A stretch of DNA of 64,000 bases, from contig NZ_JASZYT010000002.1 of the NCBI RefSeq assembly GCF_030316765.1, positions 1-64,000 of the forward strand, given 5' to 3'. Below the pieces are notes generated by a model. It was not told where the DNA came from. It searched no databases and worked only from the letters and a program-made list of their open reading frames with translations. The stretch is from Variovorax saccharolyticus (GTDB lineage: Bacteria; Pseudomonadota; Gammaproteobacteria; Burkholderiales; Burkholderiaceae_C). A program made the translations under genes and the position numbers. This document shows, in pieces, positions 28,349 through 38,968 of this stretch (the stretch's first letter is position 1; each line of letters starts with the position of its first letter).

Positions 28349-28424
28349 GGGGGGCTCCTGTTGAGTCCAGAGACTTTGCGCCGCGATCGGATGCGTCTCG
28401 CCGGGGTTTGTACCTACCGCCTCC

Positions 28425-28437
28425 TACACTCGACGCC

Positions 28438-28440
<3 letters not shown>
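28425..28440 (+). promoter_or_regulatory. -10 element next to the radA start codon
   Basis: TACACT at 28425-28430 is a plausible sigma-70 -10 element ending 7 nt before the radA ATG. No ribosome-binding sequence lies between them. This matches the pattern at 2243 and 38954 and suggests a leaderless or near-leaderless mRNA. A good -35 element is not visible. Confidence 0.35.
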
Positions 28441-29829
<1,389 letters not shown>

Positions 29830-29865
29830 GCGGCACACGAGGCAGGCGCCCCATGCCGCGCCTCG

Positions 29866-30771
29866 TCAGCCCGGCGAATCCCAGTACGGCGGGTCGCCGA
29901 ACGCGGCCTTGAGCGCATCGGCCATCGCCCGCAGCTTGGCCGAAGGCGAGCGGCCTTCGGGATGCGCCACATACAAAAACTCTTCTTCCGAAGGCAGGCC
30001 GATGTCGATGGCCGTGAGCCTGCCGGCCCGCAGTGACTCCCCGACGATGAAGGTGGGCAGCAGCGCGATGCCCAGGCCCGCCTCGCAGGCGTCGCGCATC
30101 ATGTCGCCGTTGTTCACGCGCAGGGCGCGCGTGGCGCGCACGGACAGCAGTTCGCCGTCGCGCCGGAACTGCCAGTCGGCCACGCCGCGGTTCGTGTAGT
30201 AGATGCCTCGGTGGCGCTGCAGGTCCTCGGGGCTCGTGGGCCGGCCAAGCCGCTCCAGGTAGTCCGGCGAAGCGACCAGCGCGCGGCGGCTGCGGGCCAG
30301 GGTCCAGGCCACCAGGCGCGAATCGACCAGCGGCCCGTGGCGGACCACGCCGTCGTAGCCGTCCGATGCGGCGTCGACGCGCCGGTCGTCGAGTTCGAGC
30401 GTCAGCTCGATGCCCGGATGGGCGGCGATGAAGGGGTACAGCGCCGGCCCCATGTGCATGCGGCCGAAGGTGACGGGCGCGGAGATCCGCAGCGGCCCGA
30501 CCAGCGTGCCGCGCCGCTGCGCGAGCTCGGCGGCGGCCTCCTCGATGTCCCGCATGATGGCCGAGGCCCGCGCCAGGAAGGTGGCGCCGTCCTCGGTGAG
30601 AGTGAGCTTGCGCGTCGAGCGGTGCAGCAGCCGGACGCCGAGTTCCTTCTCAAGGTCGGCGAGGCGCTCGCTCACGACCGACTTGGAGAAGTTCAGTCGC
30701 CGCGATGCTTCGCTGATGGAGCCCGACTCCGCCACCGCCACGAAAGTGGCCATGCCATCCAGCTTCACCAT
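29866..30771 (-). CDS. LysR-family transcriptional regulator
   Basis: The 301-residue product has an N-terminal HTH (about residues 1-60; SISEASRRLNFSKSVVSERLADLEKELG) and a substrate-binding domain of the CrgA/DhcR subgroup, with YYTNRGVADWQFRRDGE near the C-terminal third. A longer frame starts at 30843 but ATG at 30771 gives the standard beginning MVKLDGMATF. It lies 78 bp after the hydrolase gene on the same strand and may regulate it and the SDR gene. Confidence 0.86.
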   Translation of the reverse strand: MVKLDGMATFVAVAESGSISEASRRLNFSKSVVSERLADLEKELGVRLLHRSTRKLTLTEDGATFLARASAIMRDIEEAAAELAQRRGTLVGPLRISAPVTFGRMHMGPALYPFIAAHPGIELTLELDDRRVDAASDGYDGVVRHGPLVDSRLVAWTLARSRRALVASPDYLERLGRPTSPEDLQRHRGIYYTNRGVADWQFRRDGELLSVRATRALRVNNGDMMRDACEAGLGIALLPTFIVGESLRAGRLTAIDIGLPSEEEFLYVAHPEGRSPSAKLRAMADALKAAFGDPPYWDSPG

Positions 30772-30849
30772 GCCCAGGGTCCTTGTTGTCACGCACGGCA
30801 AGCACTTTAGTCTTTCCTGCCTGCGGGGCGCCAAGGAGCGCATGGGAAA

Positions 30850-31773
30850 TCAGTGGGCCAGGAAGGCCTGCACCGCGCTGACGGTCTTGTCGGGCGCTTC
30901 TTCCATCAGCCAGTGGCCCGAGCCGGGCACGACCAGCTCGGTCACGTTGGTGGCGGCGTTGCGCATCACCACCGCCTCCATGGCGCCGAACGATTTCTCG
31001 CCGCCGATGGCGAGCACCGGCATGGTGAGCTTGGTCTTTCCGGACTCGGCGTTGTCCTTGGCGTCCTGGCGGATCGCGAGGAACTGCGCAAAGGCGGACT
31101 GCATCGCGCCGGGCCGCGCATAGAGCTTGGCGTAGTGCGCGCGCGTGCCTTCGTCGATCTTGCGCGGGTCGGCCGCGAAGTCGTTCCAGAAGCGGTCGAG
31201 GTAGATGCGCTCGCGCCCCTTCACCAGTCGCAGCATGTCGGCGCCGCCCAGGTCGAAGTGCCACAGCGCCGGCCAGCGCACGACCTCGTCCCACGGCGCG
31301 ATGCCGGGCACGGGCGCATCCATCACGATCAGGCGCGTGGTCTTGTCCGGGTAGCGCGCGGCGTAGGCGTAGGCCACCATCGTGCCGATGTCGTGGCCCA
31401 CCACGTCCGCCTTGTCGATGCCCAGCTTGTCGAGCACCGCCCGCATGTCGGCCGCCTGCGTGCGCTTGTCGTAGCCGCCCGCCGGCTTCGACGACAGGCC
31501 CATGCCGCGCAGGTCGGGCACCACCACCGTGCGGTCGCGCGCCAGGGCCGCGGCCAGCGGCGACCACATGTCGCCGGTGTCGCCGAAGCCGTGCAGCAGC
31601 AGCACGGCAGGCCCGGTGCCGCCCACGCGCACGTGCAGCCGGGCGCCTTCGGCGGCGTCGATGGTCTGGGTGCGGAAGCCGGCCGGATAGGGCTTGACCT
31701 GCGCGTGCGCCGGCGCCAGCAGGACGGCGGACAGGGTGAGCGCGAGAGCGCCCAGGAGCTTGGACAGTTTCAT
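30850..31773 (-). CDS. Exported alpha/beta hydrolase, epoxide-hydrolase-like
   Basis: The 307-residue product has a signal peptide (residues 1-24, ending PAHAQ) and an alpha/beta hydrolase fold. The oxyanion region is HGFGDTG at 61-67. The nucleophile position is Asp128 in VGHDIGTM, as in epoxide hydrolases and haloalkane dehalogenases rather than serine esterases. The catalytic histidine lies in GSGHWLMEE near residue 280. The substrate is unknown. An SDR gene lies 19 bp upstream on the same strand. Confidence 0.85.
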   Translation of the reverse strand: MKLSKLLGALALTLSAVLLAPAHAQVKPYPAGFRTQTIDAAEGARLHVRVGGTGPAVLLLHGFGDTGDMWSPLAAALARDRTVVVPDLRGMGLSSKPAGGYDKRTQAADMRAVLDKLGIDKADVVGHDIGTMVAYAYAARYPDKTTRLIVMDAPVPGIAPWDEVVRWPALWHFDLGGADMLRLVKGRERIYLDRFWNDFAADPRKIDEGTRAHYAKLYARPGAMQSAFAQFLAIRQDAKDNAESGKTKLTMPVLAIGGEKSFGAMEAVVMRNAATNVTELVVPGSGHWLMEEAPDKTVSAVQAFLAH

Positions 31774-31792
31774 GAGCGGCTTTCTTTCTGGA

Positions 31793-32557
31793 TCAGGTGC
31801 GGGTGATGGAGACGCCGCCATCGACCAGCGATGCGGTGCCGGTGACGAAGGACGAATCGTCCGAGGCAAGGTAGAGCACGGAGCGGGCCAGCTCCTCCGG
31901 CCGTCCGACGCGCTTGAGCGCATGCAGGTTGGTGATGAAGGTCTGCGACTCCTTGGTGTCGTTCTTGGTGCGGTACATGTCGGTGTCGACCGCGCCCGGC
32001 AGGATCGCATTGACACGCACGCCCTGCGGACCGTACTCGGCGGCCAGCGCCTGGGTCAGCCCGATCAGGCCCGACTTGCTGGCCGCATAGGCGGCCACGC
32101 CCGGAAAGGCGAAGGTGTGGCCGACGAAGGTCGAGGTGAAGATGACCGAGCCGCCGCCGTTCTCGAGCATCTGCGCGACCTGGTGCTTGGCGCCCAGGAA
32201 GGCGCCGGTCAGGTTGATCGCCAGGGTGTCGGTCCAGCCGGCTTCGCTGACGCCCGTGCTGGGGCCGCCTTCGCCCAGGGTGCCGGCGTTGTTGAAGGCG
32301 ACGTCGAGGCGCCCGTAGGTCGAGACGGCCAGCGCGACGAGGGCCCGCGCATAGTCTTCCGAGCGCACGTCGCCGGCCAGCGCGACCGCCTCGCCGCCCG
32401 CGGCGCGGATATCAGCGACCAGCGCGTCGAGCTCGGCCGCCCGGCGCGCACCGACCACCAGCCGGGCGCCTTCCGCCGCGAAGAGCTTGGCCGTCGCATG
32501 GCCGATGCCGGCGCTGGCGCCGGTGATGAGGGCGACTTTTCCTTCGAGACGGTTCAT
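31793..32557 (-). CDS. Short-chain dehydrogenase/reductase
   Basis: The 254-residue product is a classical SDR: cofactor motif TGASAGIGHA near residues 12-21, NNAGTLG near 90, and the catalytic Ser-Tyr-Lys set in FTSTFVGHTF and YAASKSG. C-terminal DDSSFVTGTASLVDGG is standard. The arginine-rich stretch VVGARR suggests NADP(H) use. It is the first gene of a leftward set with the exported hydrolase and a LysR regulator. Confidence 0.9.
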   Translation of the reverse strand: MNRLEGKVALITGASAGIGHATAKLFAAEGARLVVGARRAAELDALVADIRAAGGEAVALAGDVRSEDYARALVALAVSTYGRLDVAFNNAGTLGEGGPSTGVSEAGWTDTLAINLTGAFLGAKHQVAQMLENGGGSVIFTSTFVGHTFAFPGVAAYAASKSGLIGLTQALAAEYGPQGVRVNAILPGAVDTDMYRTKNDTKESQTFITNLHALKRVGRPEELARSVLYLASDDSSFVTGTASLVDGGVSITRT

Positions 32558-32689
32558 GGTGGATCCTTTGATTGCGGGTTGGACGTTCTGAAGCAGGAAG
32601 TGTGGAGCTGGCGGATCGTTTGCGGTAGCCGTCGGATCGCGATGCTGGCTTTCGGGAAAGCCGAACGATAAAACAAAAATACGTCATCG

Positions 32690-32718
32690 TTGACATATTG
32701 TTACAGGCGCTCTAGAGT
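32690..32718 (+). promoter_or_regulatory. Strong sigma-70 promoter for the envelope-protein trio
   Basis: A consensus -35 TTGACA (32690-32695) and a -10 TAGAGT (32713-32718) are separated by exactly 17 bp. The preceding 30 bp are A-rich, like an UP element. Predicted transcription starts near 32725, about 100 nt before the lipoprotein ATG. This is the best sigma-70 match seen in the window. Confidence 0.7.
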
Positions 32719-32824
32719 CGCCCGGCCGTATCCATTTGTATTCATTTGGGGGCATCCATGGCCCTCGGCTCCCTCAAGGAAGAGCCCGGCCACTGGCAAC
32801 AACAATGACAAGTACCGAGGGCCG

Positions 32825-34957
32825 ATGAATACTCGTTTCGCAAGAAGAGCTGGTGTTTCCCTGTTTTGTTCGGGCGTGCTGATCCTGGCCTCATGTGGCG
32901 GCGGCGGAGGAGGCAGCGGAGGCGGTGGCGTTGGATTGCCGATCGCCGCCTCGCCCCCGGTCTCGGCGGCCCCGGTCTCGGCCCCCGCATCCGGCGCCGC
33001 CACGCCCACGACGGATGTGAAAGTCGTGGACGGCGCGATCCGCAACGCGCTGGTCTTCCTCGACAAGAACAACAACGGCCGTCACGACGAGGGCGAGCCG
33101 AGCGCGCGAAGCGATGCTTCCGGCCAGGCGAAGCTCGACATCCCGCCCGAAGGCGCCGGCAAGGCGCCGATCGTCGCGCTGGTGGGAACCGATTCGATCG
33201 ATGCGGACACCGGCCCGGTGCCGGTGGCCTTCAGTCTCAGCGCGCCTGCCGATCGCAGCGGTGTCGTGAGCCCGCTCACCACGCTCGTGCACCGCATCGT
33301 GCTCGACAGCGGCGTGTCCGCCGACAACGCCGAGGCGGGTGCGCGCAGCCAGATCGGGCTGGGCAGTTCGCTGTTCGGCGATTTCACCGTGGACAGCAGC
33401 AGCGCCGGGCGCGCGGCGGCCGTGACGGCGCGCTTGCTGGTGCTGGTCATGCAGCAGCAGGCGGGGCAGTTGGCTGCCCTCCAGGGCCGCGCGGATCTGA
33501 GCGGCGCGACGATCACTGCTGGCGACATCACGACGGCCATTCATCGCAGCTTGCTGGACGCGATGGCTTCCGTCGGCGCCGCCGCACGGAGCACCGCGGT
33601 TCAATCGGCCTGTGCTGGCGGGCCGGGCACGCCCGACTGCGAAGCCGCGCTGCGGGCGCAGAGTTCGCAGATCGTCGCAGCCAGCGGCCTGACGGCCGAA
33701 TCGGCGCCGACGCTGATCGGGGCCGGGCGCACGCCCGATGCGGCAGCACAGGCTCCTGCGCCGTCCGCGTCGCTGTCATTCATGGGGTTCGGGTATGAGG
33801 GACTCTGGTATTACGGCGGTTTCATCGCGACCGCCCAGGAAAACACGCCCGACGCTGCAGGCCTGATTCGCTACCGAGGTTTGCAGCGCAGCAAAGTGGT
33901 GGACACCCTTTTCGAAATGGGGCCCTACGGCGACACGCACTCCATCGCCACCGCGCCACAACTTCTGCACTGGAACGGTAGTGCATGGGTGCAGTGCACG
34001 GCTTCGACCCAGAGCGTGGAGTCCCAACGGGACGCCAATGGACGAGCGGCCTACAGCAACTACTGCGATGGTTTGATGTCGGGCAGCTCGCAGCGCTCGG
34101 TGCTGGACGTCAGCGGCAGGAAGATGTCCGAAGTCGTCGCATCGATCTCCACGCGAATGCCAAGCTCTCCGATGTGGGGTGGCAACCAGTTTGGCATTTT
34201 CGCCGGCATGGCCGGGCCCAACTACGGCACCGCCGTGATGCCGGCGGGCTCCAAGCTCCAAGTGCAGACCAACGTGATGAGCGCCACGGCACCGGCGGTC
34301 TACAGCACCATCGGGATGGTCGGCCGCTACTCGGCGGCGATTGCGGCCGGCGGCGATACGCGCGACGGCAGCTCCCCGGCGTGTGCAAGCGATGAAGCGA
34401 AATCCACTCCAACGATCGTCGTCTCGACGCTGGAAGAGTTGCTCACCTATTTCCGCGGAACGCCGTGCATCTACAGCCAGGACTCGGTCGTCTCCCCCGG
34501 CGGCGTCACCTTGTACGGCCCGAGCGTTGAAGAGCGCTGGTTGAACAGCACCTGGATCATCGCCATTGAGGGCAACGAAGGAACTGCGTCGGGCAATGAA
34601 ACCAGCTACTACAACAACAATATCCTGTTCACGGCGAGCTTCCCGGCCGGAGGAGGAAATGCCGTCACCTACTACCGTTGCCGGCAGCGCCAGGGGGCCT
34701 TCTCGATCAACAACTGCACGCCCATCGGCAGCGGCACCTATGTGATCGAGACGCTGGGCGACGCCCGCCTGTTGCGACTGAAGAACCTCCCGCCGCAGAC
34801 TGCCGGGTTCAATTCGGAACGCGTCTATGTGGAGCGCGGCGGCGTGGTGCACTCCGGCTTCAAGTACAAGCCTTTCGTCTCGCGCGAGACCCAGTTGAAC
34901 CTGACTGCAGCCAATGCGGTGTTCAGCCAGATCGGCATCCCGGCCATCGTCCCATGA
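32825..34957 (+). CDS. Large lipoprotein of unknown function
   Basis: The 710-residue product starts with a lipoprotein signal (LILASC, lipid-bearing Cys24) and a Gly-rich then Pro/Ala-rich tether to about residue 55. A small domain near 58-110 contains a calcium-loop-like DKNNNGRHDEGE (80-91). A segment with VVSPLTTLVHRIVL follows, of a kind seen in several large surface proteins. The C-terminal 450 residues are rich in Gly, Ser, Tyr and Asn with several cysteines and match no family I recognise. GAGGG precedes the ATG. The stop overlaps an ATG of the next gene, so the three genes form one unit. Confidence 0.72.
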   Translation: MNTRFARRAGVSLFCSGVLILASCGGGGGGSGGGGVGLPIAASPPVSAAPVSAPASGAATPTTDVKVVDGAIRNALVFLDKNNNGRHDEGEPSARSDASGQAKLDIPPEGAGKAPIVALVGTDSIDADTGPVPVAFSLSAPADRSGVVSPLTTLVHRIVLDSGVSADNAEAGARSQIGLGSSLFGDFTVDSSSAGRAAAVTARLLVLVMQQQAGQLAALQGRADLSGATITAGDITTAIHRSLLDAMASVGAAARSTAVQSACAGGPGTPDCEAALRAQSSQIVAASGLTAESAPTLIGAGRTPDAAAQAPAPSASLSFMGFGYEGLWYYGGFIATAQENTPDAAGLIRYRGLQRSKVVDTLFEMGPYGDTHSIATAPQLLHWNGSAWVQCTASTQSVESQRDANGRAAYSNYCDGLMSGSSQRSVLDVSGRKMSEVVASISTRMPSSPMWGGNQFGIFAGMAGPNYGTAVMPAGSKLQVQTNVMSATAPAVYSTIGMVGRYSAAIAAGGDTRDGSSPACASDEAKSTPTIVVSTLEELLTYFRGTPCIYSQDSVVSPGGVTLYGPSVEERWLNSTWIIAIEGNEGTASGNETSYYNNNILFTASFPAGGGNAVTYYRCRQRQGAFSINNCTPIGSGTYVIETLGDARLLRLKNLPPQTAGFNSERVYVERGGVVHSGFKYKPFVSRETQLNLTAANAVFSQIGIPAIVP

Positions 34958-34980
34958 ACATCAGCAAAACAGGAAGAAAG

Positions 34981-35862
34981 ATGTCGCTCTTGCGAAGTAC
35001 CGTGCTCGTGTTGCTCACCCTGGTCATTGGCGGGTGCGCCATGCCGATGCGAGTCAGCCTGACCCCCGAGCAGCGCGCAAAGATCACGGAGCTCAAGGCC
35101 CGCGTCGTCGTCGTCCAGGACGAGGTCATCGTCGCGGTGCAGCCTTCCAATGTCGGCGCGGCAACCGGTGGCGGACTGATCGGCGCCATGATCGACAGCT
35201 CCATCACCAACTCGCGCGTGAAGGCGTCCCAGGAAGTCATGGGGCCGTTCTACGCCCGGATCGAGGACGTCGACTACCGCAAGGAATTCAACGAAGCGAT
35301 CCGTCGGGAACTCGCCAACTACCCCATCAAGGTCGCGCAGTTCACCACCACGCCCCGTGCGCTGAGCCAGGACTCGCTGGCCCAGCTGCGCGGCGAACTC
35401 CTGCCGGGCCAGGCGCTGCTGGTGATCTATCCGCGCTACTACCTGACGATGGACTTCCGCAATCTGGATGTCGAGGCGACCGTGAGCATGTGGACCAAGG
35501 ACGGTCCGGCCAACGTGCCGGTCCAGCGGGGCATCCTGTACTACCAGTCGCAACCGGTCGGAGCGGGCGGCAAGGAATCGATCGCGCTCTGGGGTGACCA
35601 GGGGGCAGCCGCGTTCCGTGGCGCGATCAAGGACTCCATCGTCGAGACGATCAATCTCGTCTTGATGGACATGGACCTCAAGGCACCGGGCGACAACGCG
35701 GCGCCGTCGCAGTCCTACGCGTTCAACGCCGGGGCGCAGCAAGCACAGATCAAGGGCCGGCTCGTCAAGGAGACCGCCACCCGGAAGACGGTGCTGGGAG
35801 ACGACAAGAAGCTCTACTCCCTGCCTGTGATCGCCGGGACCGTTGCAAGCGCCGGGCAATGA
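34981..35862 (+). CDS. Lipoprotein of unknown function
   Basis: The 293-residue product has a lipoprotein signal (LVIGGC, Cys19). The mature part is an alpha/beta protein without recognisable domain; it contains a glycine-rich hydrophobic stretch (GAATGGGLIGAMIDSS) and many conserved-looking aromatic residues. ATG at 34981 is preceded by AGGAAG; an ATG at 34954 overlapping the previous stop is also possible. It is the second gene of the envelope trio. Confidence 0.72.
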   Translation: MSLLRSTVLVLLTLVIGGCAMPMRVSLTPEQRAKITELKARVVVVQDEVIVAVQPSNVGAATGGGLIGAMIDSSITNSRVKASQEVMGPFYARIEDVDYRKEFNEAIRRELANYPIKVAQFTTTPRALSQDSLAQLRGELLPGQALLVIYPRYYLTMDFRNLDVEATVSMWTKDGPANVPVQRGILYYQSQPVGAGGKESIALWGDQGAAAFRGAIKDSIVETINLVLMDMDLKAPGDNAAPSQSYAFNAGAQQAQIKGRLVKETATRKTVLGDDKKLYSLPVIAGTVASAGQ

Positions 35863-35876
35863 AGGGGATGCACACC

Positions 35877-36524
35877 ATGATGAATCTCAGTGCCTTGCCG
35901 TCGCTGCTTGCCGGCGCCCTGATCGCGACCTGTTCGGTGCAGGCCTTCGCCGCGCCCGATGCCGGTTCGACCCCGCCGCTGGAGCTCGCCTATGAGCGAA
36001 ATTCGCGCGAGACGCCGGCCGTGGAGCTTCGCGGCACCTGCCCGGTTCATGTCGCCTTGCCAGTGGACGAGCGCCAGAACAAGGAAACGATCGGCGCCGG
36101 CTTCCGCGGAGCGCTGCTCACGGGAGAGGCTGGGCGCTGGGTGTCGGACGGTCTGCTCCAATTGAAGGACTTCGGCTTCGCCGTCGACCAGGTCAATGAG
36201 GGCGCTGCGCCCCAGGATGGGTTGACGGTCAAGACGTCGCTGACGCGCGCCTACACCTGGCCGATCGGGATCAAGCTGTTCAGCATGGTTGCCCTGAAGG
36301 CTCAGTTCGTCGACAAGAGCGGGGTTGTGGTCCAAGAGAAGTACTACCGCGCCCATGGCGACAAGACCAACATGTGGGGCGCCGACTCGGAGTTCGTCAC
36401 CACCCTGAACTACGGGCTCAACAATCTGTTGCCGGTCATGGCACAGGATCTCGTGTCCCTGTGCAAGGGAGCGAAGGTGGAGCCTTACTCCTATGCAGGC
36501 CCATCGTCGGTGGCGAGCAAGTAA
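35877..36524 (+). CDS. Periplasmic protein of unknown function
   Basis: The 215-residue product has a Sec signal peptide (cleavage after AFA near residue 25). The mature protein has two cysteines (RGTCPVHV and SLCKGAK) that could form a disulfide and no known domain. GAAGGGG lies about 9 nt before the ATG at 35877; in-frame ATGs at 35859 and 35868 are alternatives. It follows the second lipoprotein gene and completes the trio. Confidence 0.7.
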   Translation: MMNLSALPSLLAGALIATCSVQAFAAPDAGSTPPLELAYERNSRETPAVELRGTCPVHVALPVDERQNKETIGAGFRGALLTGEAGRWVSDGLLQLKDFGFAVDQVNEGAAPQDGLTVKTSLTRAYTWPIGIKLFSMVALKAQFVDKSGVVVQEKYYRAHGDKTNMWGADSEFVTTLNYGLNNLLPVMAQDLVSLCKGAKVEPYSYAGPSSVASK

Positions 36525-36640
36525 AGGCAATCGGGGCCGTCCTGCGCGGCCCGCAATCCCGCAGCCCCGGGGCCTGTCATTGCTCCCCGCGTGCTACGGC
36601 GGCTATGCTGCAGCACTTCATTTCATGGAAGGTCCCATTC

Positions 36641-37540
36641 ATGCCGCCTCGCCTCACCGCCCAGGATTTCGACCAGGAGCTGCTCATCCTCTTCGACGCC
36701 TATGTCCATGGCGATCTCGATCGGCGCGCCTTCCTGAGCCAGGCCCAGAAGTTCGCCAAGGCCGGCGTCGCGGCGACCGGCTTGCTGGCGGCGCTGAGCC
36801 CCAACTTCGCGGCCGGGCAGCAAGTGACTCCCAGCGATCCGCGGCTCAAGGTCGAGCGGGTGAGCTACCCATCGCCTTCCGGCAGCGGCACGGTCAACGG
36901 CTACCTGGCGCGACCGGCGGATGCCGGTGCCAGGCGCCTGCCCGCGGTGCTCGTCATCCATGAGAACCGGGGCCTCAATCCGCACATCGAGGACATCGCG
37001 CGACGGCTGGCGCTCGACGGCTTCATGGCCTTCGCGCCGGACGCGTTGACGCCCCTGGGCGGCTACCCCGGCGACGAGGACAAGGCTCGCGCAGCCTTCG
37101 CCAAGCTCGACCAGGCGCATGCGCTCAATGACTTCATCGCCGCCGCGACCTGGCTCCGGGCGCGGCCCGATTCCAACGGCAAGCTCGGCGCCGTCGGCTT
37201 CTGCTACGGCGGCGGCATCGTCCACCAGCTCGCGATCAGGCTGCCCGACCTGAATGCCGGCGTGCCCTTCTACGGCAACACGCCCGCGCCCTCGGAAGCG
37301 GCCAAGGTCAAGGCGCCGCTGCTCGTCCAGCGCGCCGAGGTCGACGAGCGGATCAATGCGGCATGGCCCGCCTACGAAACCGCCCTGCGCGAGGCCGGCG
37401 TGAAGTTCACCGCCTACCAGTACGCCGGCACGCAGCACGGCTTCAACAACGACACCACGCCGCGCTACGACGCGGCCGCCGCCCAGCTCGCCTGGTCGCG
37501 CACGGTGGCCTTCCTGAAGACGCAACTGGCCGGCGACTAG
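36641..37540 (+). CDS. Dienelactone hydrolase family protein
   Basis: The 299-residue product belongs to the dienelactone hydrolase family of the YghX type. The nucleophile is Cys188 in GFCYGGG; VIHENRGLNPHIEDIARRL is the oxyanion region and the catalytic histidine lies in GTQHGFNND. An internal export-like segment follows a twin arginine (DRRAFL, about residues 28-60). GGAAGG precedes the ATG at 36641. Its stop abuts the stop of a convergent acetyltransferase gene. Confidence 0.87.
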   Translation: MPPRLTAQDFDQELLILFDAYVHGDLDRRAFLSQAQKFAKAGVAATGLLAALSPNFAAGQQVTPSDPRLKVERVSYPSPSGSGTVNGYLARPADAGARRLPAVLVIHENRGLNPHIEDIARRLALDGFMAFAPDALTPLGGYPGDEDKARAAFAKLDQAHALNDFIAAATWLRARPDSNGKLGAVGFCYGGGIVHQLAIRLPDLNAGVPFYGNTPAPSEAAKVKAPLLVQRAEVDERINAAWPAYETALREAGVKFTAYQYAGTQHGFNNDTTPRYDAAAAQLAWSRTVAFLKTQLAGD

Positions 37541-38104
37541 CTAGTAGCCCAGCCAGCGTTCGCGGCTGAGCCGGTACAGGCACATCCGCTTCAGCTCGCT
37601 GCCGTCCGGCAAGGCCGGATTGGGGTGATCGAAATCTTCATTGGCGTTGACCATGCCGACGCGTTCCATCACCGCGCGCGAAGGCAGGTTGACGAGCGGC
37701 GTGAACGACACGATCTCTTCGAGGCCCACGTGCTCGAAGCCCACGCGCAGCGCCGCCCTGGCTCCCTCGGTGGCGTAGCCCTTGCCCCAATGCGCCCGGG
37801 CCAGGCGATAGCCGAGTTCGACGCAGGGCGTGAACGGAAGGACCCGGCGCGGGATCGACAGGCCGACGTAGCCGATGAAGCTTGCGGTCTCGCGCGTCTC
37901 GACGACCCAGTTGCCCCATCCCCGGGCGTCGAAGCCGGACTGCCACCCGTCCAGCTCGCGATCGCTGGCCTCGCGCGTCATGAGGCCGGCGAAGAAGCGC
38001 ATGACCATCGGGTCGGCGTTCATGTCGGCGTACGGCTCGCGATCGGATTCCCACCATTCACGAAGCTGCAGCCGCTGGGTGGTGATCCGGATCGGCGTGA
38101 TCAT
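37541..38104 (-). CDS. GNAT-family N-acetyltransferase, RimJ/RimL type
   Basis: The 187-residue product has the RimJ/RimL pattern: TTQRLQLREWWESDREPY at the start, GYRLARAHWGKGYATEGARAAL as the acetyl-CoA motif, and NLPSRAVMERVGM at the C-terminal part. It transfers acetyl groups to an N-terminus or small amine; the substrate is unknown. It is followed after 12 bp by the SRPBCC gene upstream in the leftward direction. Confidence 0.87.
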   Translation of the reverse strand: MITPIRITTQRLQLREWWESDREPYADMNADPMVMRFFAGLMTREASDRELDGWQSGFDARGWGNWVVETRETASFIGYVGLSIPRRVLPFTPCVELGYRLARAHWGKGYATEGARAALRVGFEHVGLEEIVSFTPLVNLPSRAVMERVGMVNANEDFDHPNPALPDGSELKRMCLYRLSRERWLGY

Positions 38105-38116
38105 GGTCGCGGGCGC

Positions 38117-38536
38117 TCACGCGCGTGGGTGGTGCTGCCGCTCGACCAACTGCTTCAACGCCGCCAGGTCCCGGCGCACATGGGCGACGTCCGCCTCGAA
38201 GCTCTGCGCGCTGGCGTCCGGCGGCCGGAGCACCACGAAGCTCAGCAGGCTGCCTTTGCCGCAGGGCGTGACCCGGAACGCGTTGTGAACGCTGACGCCG
38301 TTCGGCAGCGTGACGTCGTGGTCGAGCACGCCGAAGGCGTTGACGGGCGCCATCGTCACCTTGACCTCGCCCATCGGCGAGTCGGCAAACCATTCGCCGC
38401 CGCGCTGCGTGATGCCCTTGGCCAGGCCGGACGCCCAGAGCGGCAGCTTGTCCATCTGGCGGGCGAAGGCGTAGACGATGTCGGCCGGCGCATTGACGGC
38501 CTGGCTGACGACCACCGCTTCCTGCACGGTCGTCAT
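38117..38536 (-). CDS. SRPBCC-family protein
   Basis: The 139-residue product shows the START/Bet v1-like pattern: VVVSQAVNAPADIVYAFARQMDKLPLWA at the start, a central beta-sheet, and a long C-terminal helix. These proteins hold hydrophobic ligands in a cavity. The ligand is unknown. Its start overlaps the stop of the small membrane protein gene by 4 bp, so they are coupled. Confidence 0.8.
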   Translation of the reverse strand: MTTVQEAVVVSQAVNAPADIVYAFARQMDKLPLWASGLAKGITQRGGEWFADSPMGEVKVTMAPVNAFGVLDHDVTLPNGVSVHNAFRVTPCGKGSLLSFVVLRPPDASAQSFEADVAHVRRDLAALKQLVERQHHPRA

Positions 38537-38793
38537 GCCTCTTCAGGCTTGGTCGGCGCTTGCTTCGATGCGGCGCGCCGCCGCGCCAGGCCGATGCCCA
38601 CGGCGACCAGCAGGCCGGCAGCGGCTACCGCGGACCCGAGCGGGTGCTCCCTGGCGAAGCCGTATCCCCACCAGAGCGGAATCGCCACGAGCAAGAGCAG
38701 CAAGGGCAGCATGAACAGCCAGTCGAGGATCTCCATGAGCCCTGCCGCCAGGGCCCGAGCCTCTTGCCGAAATTGCGACTTTCCGGTTGTCAT
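38533..38793 (-). CDS. Small two-helix membrane protein
   Basis: The 86-residue product has two predicted membrane helices (about residues 25-43 and 52-70) and a basic C-terminal tail (ARRRAASKQ). No family is recognised. It is the first gene of a leftward set with the SRPBCC and acetyltransferase genes. The 170-bp gap to the TetR gene holds its promoter. Confidence 0.65.
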   Translation of the reverse strand: MTTGKSQFRQEARALAAGLMEILDWLFMLPLLLLLVAIPLWWGYGFAREHPLGSAVAAAGLLVAVGIGLARRRAASKQAPTKPEEA

Positions 38794-38918
38794 GCATGAC
38801 CCTCCGGCGGTCCGATGGCCGCCGCCACGCGAAGCATCATGCCCGATAGGGGCGGGGGCGCCAATGCCGGGGGAGCGACCGGACAGCCGGGGCGCGCCGT
38901 CGGTTCGCGGCGGTATTG

Positions 38919-38936
38919 AGCGAATAATTGTTCACC
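38919..38936. promoter_or_regulatory. Candidate TetR operator, copy 1
   Basis: CGAATAATTGTTCACC (38921-38936) recurs with 14 of 16 positions identical upstream of the molybdenum hydroxylase genes. Together with the bases before it (TGAGCGAA...TTGTTCA) it makes an imperfect inverted repeat typical of TetR sites. It lies 30 bp before the regulator start, so autoregulation is likely. Confidence 0.6.
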
Positions 38937-38953
38937 AAACCCCCATAAAGCAC

Positions 38954-38968
38954 TAAGATCGCGCCGTG
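38954..38968 (+). promoter_or_regulatory. -10 element next to the TetR gene start
   Basis: TAAGAT (38954-38959) ends 6 nt before the GTG at 38966. No ribosome-binding sequence is seen, so the transcript may be leaderless. The candidate operator lies between the -35 and -10 regions. Confidence 0.4.
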
